DNA of 64,000 nt from Deroplatys truncata (taxonomy: Eukaryota; Arthropoda; Insecta; Mantodea; Mantidae): the NCBI GenBank assembly GCA_030765065.1, contig CM060990.1, forward strand, positions 663,474,618-663,538,617. Direction: 5' to 3'. Position numbers and translations under genes: made by a program. This document shows, piece after piece, positions 46,904 to 56,404 of this stretch. How positions within the stretch are numbered: position 1 is the stretch's first letter; each line of letters opens with the position of its first letter. Below the pieces are notes generated by a model. That model made no database searches, had not been told where the DNA came from, and worked only from the letters and a program-made list of their open reading frames with translations.

Positions 46904-47400
46904 ACACTGTCGTAGCCATGCTGCGGGGAGGTGTGTTCCCAGGTGTTCTTAGTGATTGAAACATAACAAAAAACGAACGAGCTTATGAGGCAACCCTATG
47001 CATTTTATTTTTCATGTAAATATCTTTAACATATAGTATCTTAATCAAAATCGTTAACGCCATTTTTAGAAATTCATACATTTCGAAAAAATTTCCATGT
47101 GAACGGTAGTTTGGTGTAAGAGGATTTCTTTTAAAGTCTTCGAGTCACATTTTTGGAAGGTACTGAACTTAAATACCAAGTTTGGTATTTATCAGACTTG
47201 TCGTTTATGAGTTATTCTGTTCACAGTCACGCAAACACACTCGCACGCACAAGGACCTTTTTCTAAAACTGCTTTGTTTACGGATACAGGGGCCTCACAA
47301 CATGTATTTCCGGTAAAATCTCGATAACAAATTTTTTGGTGAAATGCAATACCTTCTCTACCGACTATGTACGCGGTACAGTAAGTAAAAATCAATAACT

Positions 47401-48359
47401 GGCAGCTCATATATAGTTAGTGCATGAATTAAATCATGAGTAAATGCTAATAAACAAAGAGGATATAAATACCCAGGCAAGACATAAATACCCAGGTAAG
47501 ATTTAAATAGTAAAATCCAAACTATCAGAATTCATTATATTCCATGTCTGCAATATCAAATATATCAAACGTTAGAGGATTTAATGTAGTTCATGCATAT
47601 ACGTGAAGTAAAACACGCAAAACACTCAGGTAGGTTAGGTAGGTTACCAGCACTGAATACAGGAAATACAACCATGAAAGCATGAATGGGAAGTACCAAA
47701 AACACCATTGTCGAAAAACTAATTCGTAAATACCACACAGGAAAAAGCTCAAAAATCGATAACATTTTCAAAAACTAATAAAACGAAAAACATTTCAGAA
47801 ACGTTGGCACGCGTAAATTGTAATGTTCTTCGTTTCTTCTGGATATTAAAAATTAGAATGTTTTCTAGGGTTGCTGCACTATCAGAAGTAAATAATTTCC
47901 ACCCCTTCATTTGCGGTTTAAGTTCCTGAGATGTGTGATGTCTCTGCGTCAGTGTTTTGTTATAAAGTTGCAGAGGGATACGTGAAGCAACCCTACCCTA
48001 TATGTTTTGTAGCTTACTCTGAGAATGGGATTCCCCTCATGAACCGACCAGTAGACGTTCAGCAGGGACAGAAAAACTGTTACACAAGCAAATATACACA
48101 CACGAATATCTTGGCAACTCCAGCGTGAACACGAATACAGTTGTGCAAATACGGGGTGGGTAGGAGAACTGTGCTGTTGAACAAACTTAGGGAAAAAGTG
48201 AAGGGAAGTTGGTACTGTCAACTAGGTCTGTCTGCATGTGTTTGTGTACAAATAGTCCATGTTAGTGCTAGAGGCCTAGAAATAGTATTTGTCTCATGCA
48301 GATATTGAGGGAAATAATTCGATGTCTTTCAAAAATAAACACGAATAGACTTACAGTGA
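47401..48359. other. Non-coding stretch, nothing recognised
   Basis: The short frames at 47565-47771, 47931-48128 and 47949-48221 show no domain. A GGTAGGTTAGGTAGGTT stretch occurs at about 47630. Confidence 0.4.
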
Positions 48360-48500
48360 CTACAGAAAGTGTTGGTTTCTACTCTAAATGAAGTTCTAGC
48401 ATCCAGATTAAGGGAAAGAATTCAATGCTATAGCCGGGATTTGAACTATATACGTGCCATTGCTTTAACCAACTGAGCTACCATGACAACATGGTAGTGC
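48360..48500 (-). repeat. tRNA-derived SINE, family S1, copy 4
   Basis: Minus strand: ATGGTAGCTCAGTTGGTTAA (box A), AGTTCAAATCCCGGC (box B), then the body TATAGCATTGAATTC. This is the clearest tRNA-like head of the family. Confidence 0.7.
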
Positions 48501-48544
48501 GATTTTAAACTCCTAAACTGACAGACATTCTTCCCGGTAAACCA

Positions 48545-48880
48545 CAAGGCGTTAGGCCGCGTCGTGGTCGAGCACCACACGTCTCTCCCCAAGGTTCAGT
48601 CCCAGAGAGGTGCAAGTGGGATTTGGGGTGGACGAAGTGGTGTCTGGGCGGGATTTCTCCGGTTTCCGCCATTCATTCCACCAAATTCTCCATCATCACC
48701 TTGTATTCCATTCATCTCTTTCCTGGTTCTCTTACCAGGCTTCGGGCTGATCACCCATCCTGCCTGTTCTCTCTGATCGATAGTCAGTGCTCCCCGACAG
48801 GCGTCTGACCTCAGGCACATGCTTGCAAGTCCTGGGGTGTAAGCCCTAACAACGAGGATGGTAAGCAGAGAAAGAAGAAG
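48545..48880 (+). repeat. SINE-like GC-rich repeat, family S3 relative, copy 2
   Basis: The head-like CGTGGTCGAGCACC and GGTTCAGTCCC are followed by GGGCTGATCACCCATCCTGC and a GACAGGCGTCTGACCTCAGG tail. The latter segment resembles the unit of the minisatellite at 53205-53830. It ends at about ACAACGAGGATGG. Confidence 0.6.
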
Positions 48881-48929
48881 AAACCAAAAGGCGTTCTAAA
48901 ATTAATTTTTATTTAACTTACCCCAATAT

Positions 48930-49430
48930 TGAGCTTGGTGGCGCCTCAGAAACGTGTGCGAGTCTCATTCGGGAGGTTGCAGATTCAATCTCCGGCGACC
49001 ACACATTCTGGCCCATGGGTTGTTTCGTCGTTTCCTTGGGTAGGTAGGCGAATTCTTAAGTGGTTTCTCATCTACTGCGATTTCCTTTCCATAATTTCCT
49101 TTTCATTCCGTTTCCTTCATGAGTGCTTCTAGGTTTTGTGCCGGACATGGCGCGGGTGCTTGCTCAAAGCAAAGAGTACTCCACGTGGACACCAGAGGGC
49201 TGCTTGGTCGACGATTCGTTGATCGCCCTCTCTAAGCAATTCCAGCAGGGGGACGGGTCTTCGAGCCTGGTACTGTTAGGGACTTCCGTGCATCTCTGTG
49301 TTCTGTCTGCCTGAGGACTGTAGTCTCCTGTGGTTCCTTCACTTCATCCCTTCCTCCTGGGGTTGATAGCCGCAATAGAACTATGTAGGTCGTAGTTGTC
49401 CCCCTCCGTTGTGTAACCTATATACCTAAC
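48930..49430 (+). repeat. tRNA-derived SINE, family S3, copy 3
   Basis: CATTCGGGAGGTTGCAGATT and CAATCTCCGGCGACCA, then CCCATGGGTTGTTTCG, GGTAGGCGAATTC and GTCCCCCTCCGTTGTG, follow the order of copy 1 at 44650. A fragment of the S1 tail (GTGAAAGAACAATTAAT) follows at 49447. Confidence 0.65.
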
Positions 49431-50368
49431 ACACCCCAATAATATGTGAAAGAACAATTAATGTTCATTGATTGACCTAATATTGCTATATCATACTACT
49501 TATAAATAAATTCCAAGAAGATGCAATTGCAATCCAGTTTTAGAATCCGATATGTTTCAGCCTGTTTTGGAGCCTTAACTGTGGAAATTGTTTTTAAGGA
49601 ATACGGTATTTTAGCATGTGCACTAAAACTTAAAATCGGCGATAATGCTTCCTTTTATCGGTTAGGAGACTCATTTTTCCACCAAAATCTCGTATTTTTA
49701 CATCCTCTACCTCGTACCTATCAGGTAGAGGAATTATTGAATTCCATCCAAAAGTTCGATTCCTAGATTCCACCGGAAATGCAAGTTTTAAGGCTCTTAG
49801 AAACAAAATAGGTAATGACATTTTTTGGAAAAAGTAGAACAAGAGCGTCTCTCTGTGTGTGTGAACAACATAACTCAAAACACAAAATGTTGGATTAATA
49901 CCAAACTTGGTACTTAAATCCAGTATTTTCCAACAATGAGCGACGAAGAATTTCAAGAAAATCCCCCCCACTCCAAACCATCCTTTACGTGGAACATTTT
50001 GGAAACTTGTTTTTTTAATTGGCTCTAACAAATTTGATTAAAATACCATATATTTAAATTATTTACACAACAAATTATATGTATAGCAGGTAGTCCAACC
50101 GGGCCGTATTTGACCTGTGCAAATAACCATTCGTGTTAAAAGAGTTGCAGAACTCAACGGGGCAATTCCAAGTAAGCACAAGTCAGTGGGGAACTGATGC
50201 ATCAGCGCCCTAAAGACTTACTACTACCACTACTAGTTCTCAAACGTCCATATGGATTCACGCAAATGGTTGGAACACCCTATCAATCAACAGAGGCAAA
50301 ATTTCGAACATCTATTCAATGAGGATGTCAGCATAACCATACCGTTAGATGACGACGATGATGATAAC

Positions 50369-50508
<140 letters not shown>

Positions 50509-50814
50509 CAAGCGAAGAAACTGGCAGTGAAACACTGTGTGCCCTCGTGTTTGTTGGTTATAGTCCGTAATGTTAGACAAGAACAGCGTAACAAAAAAAA
50601 TAGCTATGAGGCGATACGGATAAGTCAAATAGAGATTTTAATTATTATTTGTCATTCTAAATACTCAGTTTATTTATTCGAAAATAAAGCCTGTGTAACT
50701 GAGGTGAAAAGTATTCTAAAACCTTATCGGTCTATTTTTGTCTATCATCACGGATGTACACTCTATTGAAGCCTGGGAATGTACCTCTCAATGAGCGCGA
50801 TCCTACACAAAACA

Positions 50815-51000
50815 TGTAGAACGTAGCTCAGTCGATAGAGCACCTGCCTGCTGCGCGAGGAGTCCCGAGTTCGATTCTCGGCAGGGGAGTGGGAATGTTT
50901 CTGTAGCCAAGAATATTCCCTGTTCTCTCTCCCCAGAGTCTGGAAGTATGAATGAGAGTGTGAATGTGTGAGGGTGTGTGTGTGATCTAATGATTAAAGC
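50815..51000 (+). repeat. tRNA-derived SINE, family S4, copy 2
   Basis: The head GTAGCTCAGTCGATAGAGCA and CGAGTTCGATTCTCGG is very tRNA-like, but the acceptor stem does not pair. The S4 body follows (CTCTCTCCCCAGAGTCTGG, AAGTATGAATGAGAGTG), then a TG run. Confidence 0.7.
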
Positions 51001-51717
51001 CCAAAGTTTACTATAAACACAAAGACAGGCGAATGCGAGTTAACACTATTCCCTATAGGCAAAAACATGTTCCTAAGGAAAGGCCGCCGATAAGACCATT
51101 GTAGTTAGAGGCAGGGTATAAATGGAACTTAAAAAAAACAAAAACAAGGAGCCTCGCTCACTTTAATTCGCCAATTCCAAACTGACCTGTGTTTACTTGC
51201 CCCATTGAGTTGTGAAACTCTTTTAGGGTGGAAGGAATTTTAAAGGAATCTAAGAAGGAATTTTGTATAGCTGGTAAACGTTAACAGTTGGACAAAAACG
51301 TACTCTACAAAATTATAGATCTCTGTAAAGCACACAATTTATTTCAAATAACTTTATTGTGGCTTCAGCCATTTCCGGGATATCCGTTATTATTGCTTTT
51401 TAAAGGGCTGCTGCTTTCATTTGTTTCTCATGATATGGAATGAGCATGTAATCTCAAGACCAACATACGGTGGCCCGAGCACCTATCTATCGATTCGGAT
51501 TCTTCCATCACTCTTGTACCTACAACGAAATGTGTGTTTAAAGCTATTTCTGCAAAGCTTTATCTCATTTAAATTGAGTGAATGGGGGAAAATGCTTTTC
51601 TAAAAATGGTTTGTAGAAGCTATGTAAAGTATTGGATAATGGGTAGAAAAGTCATACGAATGTAACGTATCGCATTTTGATATGTGTAAACAGATTGAGA
51701 AACGACAGTCTCGTATA

Positions 51718-52581
51718 TACAGTGTATCATAATTAATAGCGCAAACAAACCGTTGTAAGTATACGATGGTAGAAGCAAAAACACTCCAGTGAACATGGGT
51801 CTGCAAACGAGCCATTTGCGAGATAATTGCAAATGTGTGATTAAAAGCCGCCACTGACTTCATTAACCAACATCGTCCTAATTAGTAGAAATGAATTTGA
51901 AAAGTAGACTTTTCGTTTAATAATTGCGATTCTAAGTTGACTTAAAATTTACTCATAGCTTAACTTAACAAAGAATACAATTCTCTTTAGTATGTCACAC
52001 GTTATTAATACTGCACGCTCTTCCCTGTTAAAGGAGGTGTTCAAAGTATCGTCCTTGCATCTGGATGCAATACTGCACTCGTCTCTGCCGTGAATTTGGA
52101 ATTCTTTCAAACACCCTCGGATCATCTCGGAATTCTTGACAAGCACACACAATTCTCTGCTCCATTACTTCAGCGGTATATACGAGAGTGCTGCACACTA
52201 CACCTTTGGGGTGATCCCACACAGAAAAATCCAAAGGATTGAGATCAGGTGATCGTAGAGGCCAAGGTATAGGCCCTCCACGACCTATCCATCTTGGACC
52301 GTATCTCCACGTTAGATGTCTTCTTACAGTAGCAGTAAAATGTACCGGTGCCCCATCATGCATGTACCACATACTCCAACGTTGCTCAAGGGGAACATCC
52401 TCAAGCAATTCACGCCAGTGGCGGATCGTAACCACACATTCGCAATAATATATCTCGTACACGACTTCCTTGCGGACCCATTGGAGCGTTTTTGCTCCAC
52501 GTTTACTGGAGCGTTTTTGCTTCTATTACCGTATACTCTCAACCCTTTCTGTTTGCCCTGTTAATTCTAATACATCCTGTA
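51718..52581 (-). mobile_element. DDE transposon remnant with inverted repeats of about 140-165 bases
   Basis: The left arm (51718-51856) is the reverse complement of the right arm (52415-52581). Outer ends are TACAGTGTATC and ACATCCTGTA; shared blocks include AGAAGCAAAAAC, ACTCCAGT and CCGCCACTG. The right arm carries a small internal duplication of GGAGCGTTTTTGCT. A truncated transposase lies between the arms on the minus strand. Confidence 0.65.
52028..52462 (-). pseudogene. Truncated DDE transposase (Tc1/mariner-superfamily-like), C-terminal part
   Basis: From about codon 20 the frame reads LLEDVPLEQRWSMWYMHDGA and PVHF (second catalytic Asp), WIGRGGPIPWPLRSPDLNPL with DF (third Asp region), and ends IQMQGRYFEHLL. 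HDGAPxHF...RSPDLNPLDF is a hallmark of insect IS630/Tc1-mariner-type transposases. The first roughly 20 codons are the inverted-repeat arm read through, not protein of this family. The N-terminal DNA-binding part and first Asp are therefore missing. Confidence 0.7.
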
Positions 52582-53204
52582 AACCACAATTATCAAACAT
52601 GTCTCCGAAATTGGCACCTCCAGTGATATCATTCGACGTTTTGAATATTAAATCTGTGTTTCACAACTGATCCGCTAATATGATAAAAGTTGGAGGTGCG
52701 TCGATACAAAGAAAATGCTTGGAGGTGGATATTCAATAACTGAAACACAGATTTTAGTAACAGTCGTCATTACAAAATCGGAGTAGTGTCAAAAGCCATG
52801 GACTTTCTTTGTTGCAATGCGATATTGGGTTTGGGTGAAAGGTTCAAGTTTGCACTCATATTTTGTTTGATGTGTTCATAATTTTCTTTCCCCAAGGGGA
52901 TCTGGGCGTTTAAGGGACTATTAAGAGCTCCATCCAGCCAATTTTAAATATGTTAAATTCATTACCCTTTATCTCAAAACCTATTTAAGATATCACATTG
53001 CAATTTTTACAGGATATAGATGCATGCATTACGAGTTCAGTGATACACTTCTATATAGTAAATTTCTTATTAAGAAAGACAGGATTATTTTTTAAATCTA
53101 CCATCTTTTGATTAAAACTTATCAGCAACTACTTTATTAGAATTAGCGAACCGTGTTATTAAAGTCTTCTGTAACTGGTTATGCTCCTCCTCGTATGACT
53201 TACA
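52582..53204. other. Non-coding stretch, nothing recognised
   Basis: AT-rich, with no repeat or domain identified. Confidence 0.4.
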
Positions 53205-53830
53205 AGCCAATACCTTGGGTCAGTAGCCTGTCGAGGAGCAAGCTAACTCTGCAACATAGCACATCCAGCATGGGTGATCAGGCCAATGCCTTGGGTCAGT
53301 AGCCTGTTGAGGAGCAAGCAAACTCTGCAACATAGCACATCCAGCATGGGTGATCAGGCCAATGCCTTGGGTCAGTAGCCTGTTGAGGAACAAGCTAACT
53401 TTGGATCATAGCACATCCAGCATGGGTGATCGGGCCAATGCCTTGGGTCAGTAGCCTGTAGAAGGGCAAGCAAAATCTGCAACATAGCACATCCAGGATG
53501 GGTGATCAGGCCAATACCTTAGGTCAGTAGCCTGTGAAGGAGCGAGTAAGCTCTGCAACATAGCACATCCAGGATGGGTGATCAGGCCAATGTCTTGGGC
53601 CAGTAGCCTGTCGAGGAGCAAGCGAACTCTGCAACATAGCACATCCAGGATGGGTGATCAGGCCAATGCCTTAGGTCAGTAGCTTGTGAAGGAGCAATTA
53701 AGCTCTGCAACATAGCACATCCAGCATGTGTGATCAGGCCAATGCCTTGGGTCAGTAGCCTGTTGAGGAGCAAGAAAACTGTGCAACATAGCACATCCAG
53801 GATGGGTGATCAACCTAAATGCTTGGTATG
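53205..53830. repeat. Minisatellite, about 8 units of exactly 76 bases
   Basis: CAGTAGCCTGT-type starts fall at 53221, 53297, 53373, 53449, 53525, 53601, 53677 and 53753, each 76 apart. Units share GGAGCAAG, CTCTGCAACATAGCACATCC and GGGTGATCAGGCCAATGCC. Variation between units is mostly single substitutions. Read on the minus strand, the unit resembles the 3' part of the SINE-like repeat at 48545-48880 (CTGATCACCCATCCTG). The array abuts an S3 SINE on the minus strand. Open frames through it are by-products. Confidence 0.95.
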
Positions 53831-54005
53831 CTGGTGAGGAAGGAAATGAAATGTGGTGATGAAAGGAATGATATGAAAATTCGCGGATCAAATTATCCAA
53901 ACCAGCATTCGCCTAGCGATCGAAGAATACCGCGGCTCCAAGGGTTTGAACCCGGGACTTCCTGAGTGCCACAGACGTTACCGCATGAGCTATTCTGCTC
54001 GGCCC
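53831..54005 (-). repeat. tRNA-derived SINE, family S3, copy 4 (5' part)
   Basis: Minus strand: GCCGAGCAGAATAGCTCATG and CGGTAACGTCTGTGGC, with box B GGGTTCAAACCC and then CGCTAGGCGAATGCTGG, match the S3 head and early body. The rest of the body is replaced by the 76-bp array. Confidence 0.7.
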
Positions 54006-54115
54006 ATGTTATTAACACCAATGTAAATTCACAACAGCACTCACAAGTTGTTTTTACTGTCTTAAAATTTAATGTAGCTATCTTCAATATTTTCTGAGAA
54101 AATGAGTCATTTATA

Positions 54116-54470
54116 CAGGGTGGACCATTTAAGCTGAGGCTGTGCAATATCTCCTAAGCTAAGCGTTGTAGAAAGAAATGTCTTGAATAAAAGTTGCTTG
54201 ATGTTATGGGGGAAAGTAAATGCCATTAGTCGTGGAGAACGTTTATTTGGAGAACGTTGTGGTGGTCACTTTAGGGTCAATTTAATTACACCATAATTTT
54301 AGGTTCTCATTTAATATATTTAAATTTACCCTAAAACGACTATCACAGCGTCCTCCAAACAAAGACGGCTAATTCATTCAATTTCCCCCATAATATCAAG
54401 CAACTTATATCAAAGACATTTCTTTTGACAACGGTTAGTTTGGAGAGTCTCAATTTAAGTGGTCCACCCT
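54116..54470. repeat. Palindromic MITE, family P, copy 3 (complete, 355 bases)
   Basis: CAGGGTGGACCATTTAAGCT at the left is the complement, with mismatches, of AATTTAAGTGGTCCACCCT at the right. The arms extend about 170 bases each, through GTTGCTTGATGTTATGGGGG. A TA lies at the left border. It is the most complete copy in the window. Confidence 0.85.
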
Positions 54471-54542
54471 AAATGTATCAGAAAATGTCATTCACAGAAA
54501 AAGCCGTTCAAAGTAAAAATAGAGAAAATAAACTCGCATATA

Positions 54543-55709
54543 TAGGGTTGTCTCATAAGCTCGTTCGTTTCTCGTTACGTTTCAATCATTAAGAACGCCT
54601 GGGAACACACCTCACCCGGAGCATAGCTATGATAGAGTAGTTGCCGAACTTTCTGTTTACAAAGTTTAAACACAAGGTGGTTAAAAGGATAAATAACAAT
54701 TTATTTCCTGTAGTATACACCATTATTGTCGACAATATATTGCCATTTCTCTGGAAGTTTATAAATTCCATTTCTCCAAAATGTGGGGGTTTTCTGGTTG
54801 ATGAACTCTTCGAGGTTCAGTCTGCAGTCCTCCAGGGAAGTGAGGCATTTGCCATTCAGGAAATTCTGCAGGGAACAGAATAGATGTAAGTCGGATGGGG
54901 CAATGTCTGGAGAATACGGCAGTTGGGGTAACACATCCTATTCAAAATTACGTAACTTTTGACGGATCACCATAGAGGTATGTGGTCTCGCGTTGTCGTT
55001 GTGAACGACGACATCGTTTCCAAATTCCGATTTTTCTCTTCAATGGCTGCCTTGAGACGATCCAACTGAGAACAGTATTTCTCGGAATTGATAGTCTAAT
55101 TATTCGGAAGAAGTTCGTAATACAGGATTCCTTTGCAATCTCACCAAATGCATAGTGTAACCATTCTTGGATGCAACCCTGGTTTAGGAACCGATAGTGG
55201 TGGCTGGCCTTTCTTGCGTCATGATTTACTCTTTCGGGCGCTGTTGTACACAATCCACTTCTCATCTCCAGAAAAGGTTCATTCTGATTTCGTCTCAATA
55301 AGGAGTCACAGATGGAAACGCGCTGAATCAAATTCGCTTCACTCAGTTCTAAGGAACCCATACATGGCGAATACTTACGTAACCCAATTTTTTCAAGTTC
55401 CTAACTACAGTAGCGCGAGCTAAATTGAGCTCCAATGCCAACACACGAGTTGTCATTCGTGGATCGTTGACTATCATTTCATGAATTTTTCCATGTCCGT
55501 AACCATTAGCCGTCCAGATCGAGATTTGTCTTTTAAGGAGAAATTCCGAGATCGAAATCAGTTAAATCACTTTTGACATGCTCGATTCGTTACTGCACCT
55601 TCCCTGTAGACAGCACAAATTTTCTGTCGGCTTTGTGAGGCGGTTTTACCCTTACGATAGTAAAACAGCATAAGATGTCGGAAATGTTCCTTTTTGCTTT
55701 CCATAGTTT
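54543..55709 (-). mobile_element. Mariner element 3, interrupted by the LTR retrotransposon
   Basis: The TA and TIR GGGTTGTCTCATAAGCTCG lie at 54543-54563. The transposase is on the minus strand, and its start codon (complement of CAT in TTTCCATAG) is at about 55704. The sequence then stops at the LTR border at 55710. In element 2 the same spot continues with about 210 more bases to the TIR, so the other end should lie beyond the downstream LTR, outside the window. Confidence 0.85.
54700..55706 (-). pseudogene. Mariner transposase pseudogene, frameshifted
   Basis: Read on the minus strand. The N-terminus matches element 2 (ESKK, then FYYRKGKTAS), with an early stop in place of a Trp codon. 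A GDEKW-like first Asp region lies near 55270. HNDNARPHTS (second Asp) lies near 55000-55030. PYSPDIAPSDLHLFCSLQ (third Asp) lies at 54870-54930, and the C-terminus WQYIVDNNGVYYRK ends at 54701. All three Asp motifs can be seen but sit in different frames. Unlike element 2, the centre is retained. Confidence 0.8.
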
Positions 55710-55921
55710 TGATGCAGTAATTTGTATCATAAATTATTTAAATGTAAAGAATGATTATAGTATGAATATGCATTTTTGTGTCATTGATTTAAGATGTTTG
55801 TTGATTGTAATTATTGTCGAGAAGTAAGTTTATACGGTCTTACTGAAACTGACAATACTAGCGTGCAATAATGCAGCGAGGGGGTGAGCTGTTTATCATT
55901 ATTGGAAACGAGGAAGTTACG

Positions 55922-56089
55922 TAATGTTGGCGCGTTTTTCTTTAGAATTTTCTGGAACATTCTCCCTAGAGCATATGTATTCATAATTTTCATTGGATAT
56001 TAAAATAGACGCTAATGTTGGCGCGTTTTATTAGCCAATAGCAACTCAGTTATAATCTTTAGGCATATCGGGGTGTAGGAGTATAAAAA
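55922..56089 (+). promoter_or_regulatory. LTR promoter: paired 17-bp repeats, CCAAT, TATA
   Basis: TAATGTTGGCGCGTTTT occurs exactly at 55922-55938 and 56013-56029. CCAAT is at 56035-56039 and TATAAAAA at 56082-56089. The TTGGCGCG core resembles E2F-type sites. The same set is repeated in the right LTR (TATA at 63678). Confidence 0.65.
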
Positions 56090-56372
56090 GGGCTAGGTTA
56101 GAGGTAAAGTCCTTCAGTCCGTCAGTTCGTCGAAAACATTTGTACGTTACACGTCGCCTCAGTCCAGCAGAGATATTTGTACAGTACACGTCGGCTATCG
56201 ATTTGCAAGTTACGCATAGCAGAGTTATGAAAAATCTAAAGTGTTGTAAAGTTAATTATACAAAAAGCTGAAGTACGCGAATTAAGAATGATCAGTAATG
56301 AAGTTATTATAACAGTTTCAGTTTGGCGAGTGTCAAGATCAATGTGTAAATGTGATAGTGAATGTGTTGGAC

Positions 56373-56378
56373 AATAAA
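56373..56378 (+). terminator. LTR polyadenylation signal AATAAA
   Basis: AATAAA lies about 290 bases after the TATA box, as expected for the end of R. The equivalent is at 63969-63974 in the right LTR. Confidence 0.6.
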
Positions 56379-56404
56379 AAGTGTAAAACAAATTCTTTCA
56401 TCAG

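Larger units (their letters stand above)
45431..46998 (+). mobile_element. Mariner element 2, internally deleted, carrying a nested insert
   Basis: TIR GGGTTGTCTCATAAGTTCG at 45435 pairs with the complement at 46976-46996 (CGAGCTTATGAGGCAACCC). TA lies on both sides and the flanks are the two halves of a Rep-1 unit. Element 3 at 54543 is the same family. The central transposase region is gone. An 833-base sequence, bracketed by ACACT, is inserted near the 3' end. Confidence 0.85.
44215..47400 (-). repeat. Rep-1 copy broken by SINEs S3 and S5 and by mariner 2
   Basis: Outer pieces (44215-44640 and 46999-47400) are the two ends of one minus-strand Rep-1 unit. A short middle piece (about 45406-45430, CGCTTAACGTTTACCAATTT) lies between the S5 SINE and mariner 2. 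After mariner 2 the unit resumes as TGCATTTTATTTTTCATG, exactly where the family consensus would place it. Confidence 0.7.
55710..56404 (+). repeat. 5' LTR (minimum extent)
   Basis: Starts TGATGCAGTAA. Bases 55710-56404 match 63306-64000 with no gaps and one visible substitution (CCGTC versus CCATC near 56120). The true end lies further right, probably at or before 56728, where a TTGGCACCC primer-binding motif begins. U3 ends near the TATA at 56082 and the R region probably ends after AATAAA at 56373. The open frame at 55811-55993 on the minus strand repeats in both LTRs and is not a gene. Confidence 0.9.

Noticed and set aside
47625-47650. Interstitial telomere repeat (GGTTAGG-like)
   Set aside because: Only two or three imperfect GGTAGGTT units; too short to support the claim.
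50815-50890. tRNA gene on the plus strand
   Set aside because: The D- and T-arm-like parts are good, but the acceptor stem does not pair and a SINE body follows, so it is a SINE head.
53205-53830. CRISPR array
   Set aside because: The whole 76-base unit repeats without variable spacers, and the context is a eukaryotic SINE.
53448-53900. Open frames with repeated LLLDRLLAQ-like peptides
   Set aside because: They are by-products of the 76-bp minisatellite, and the unit length is not a multiple of three.
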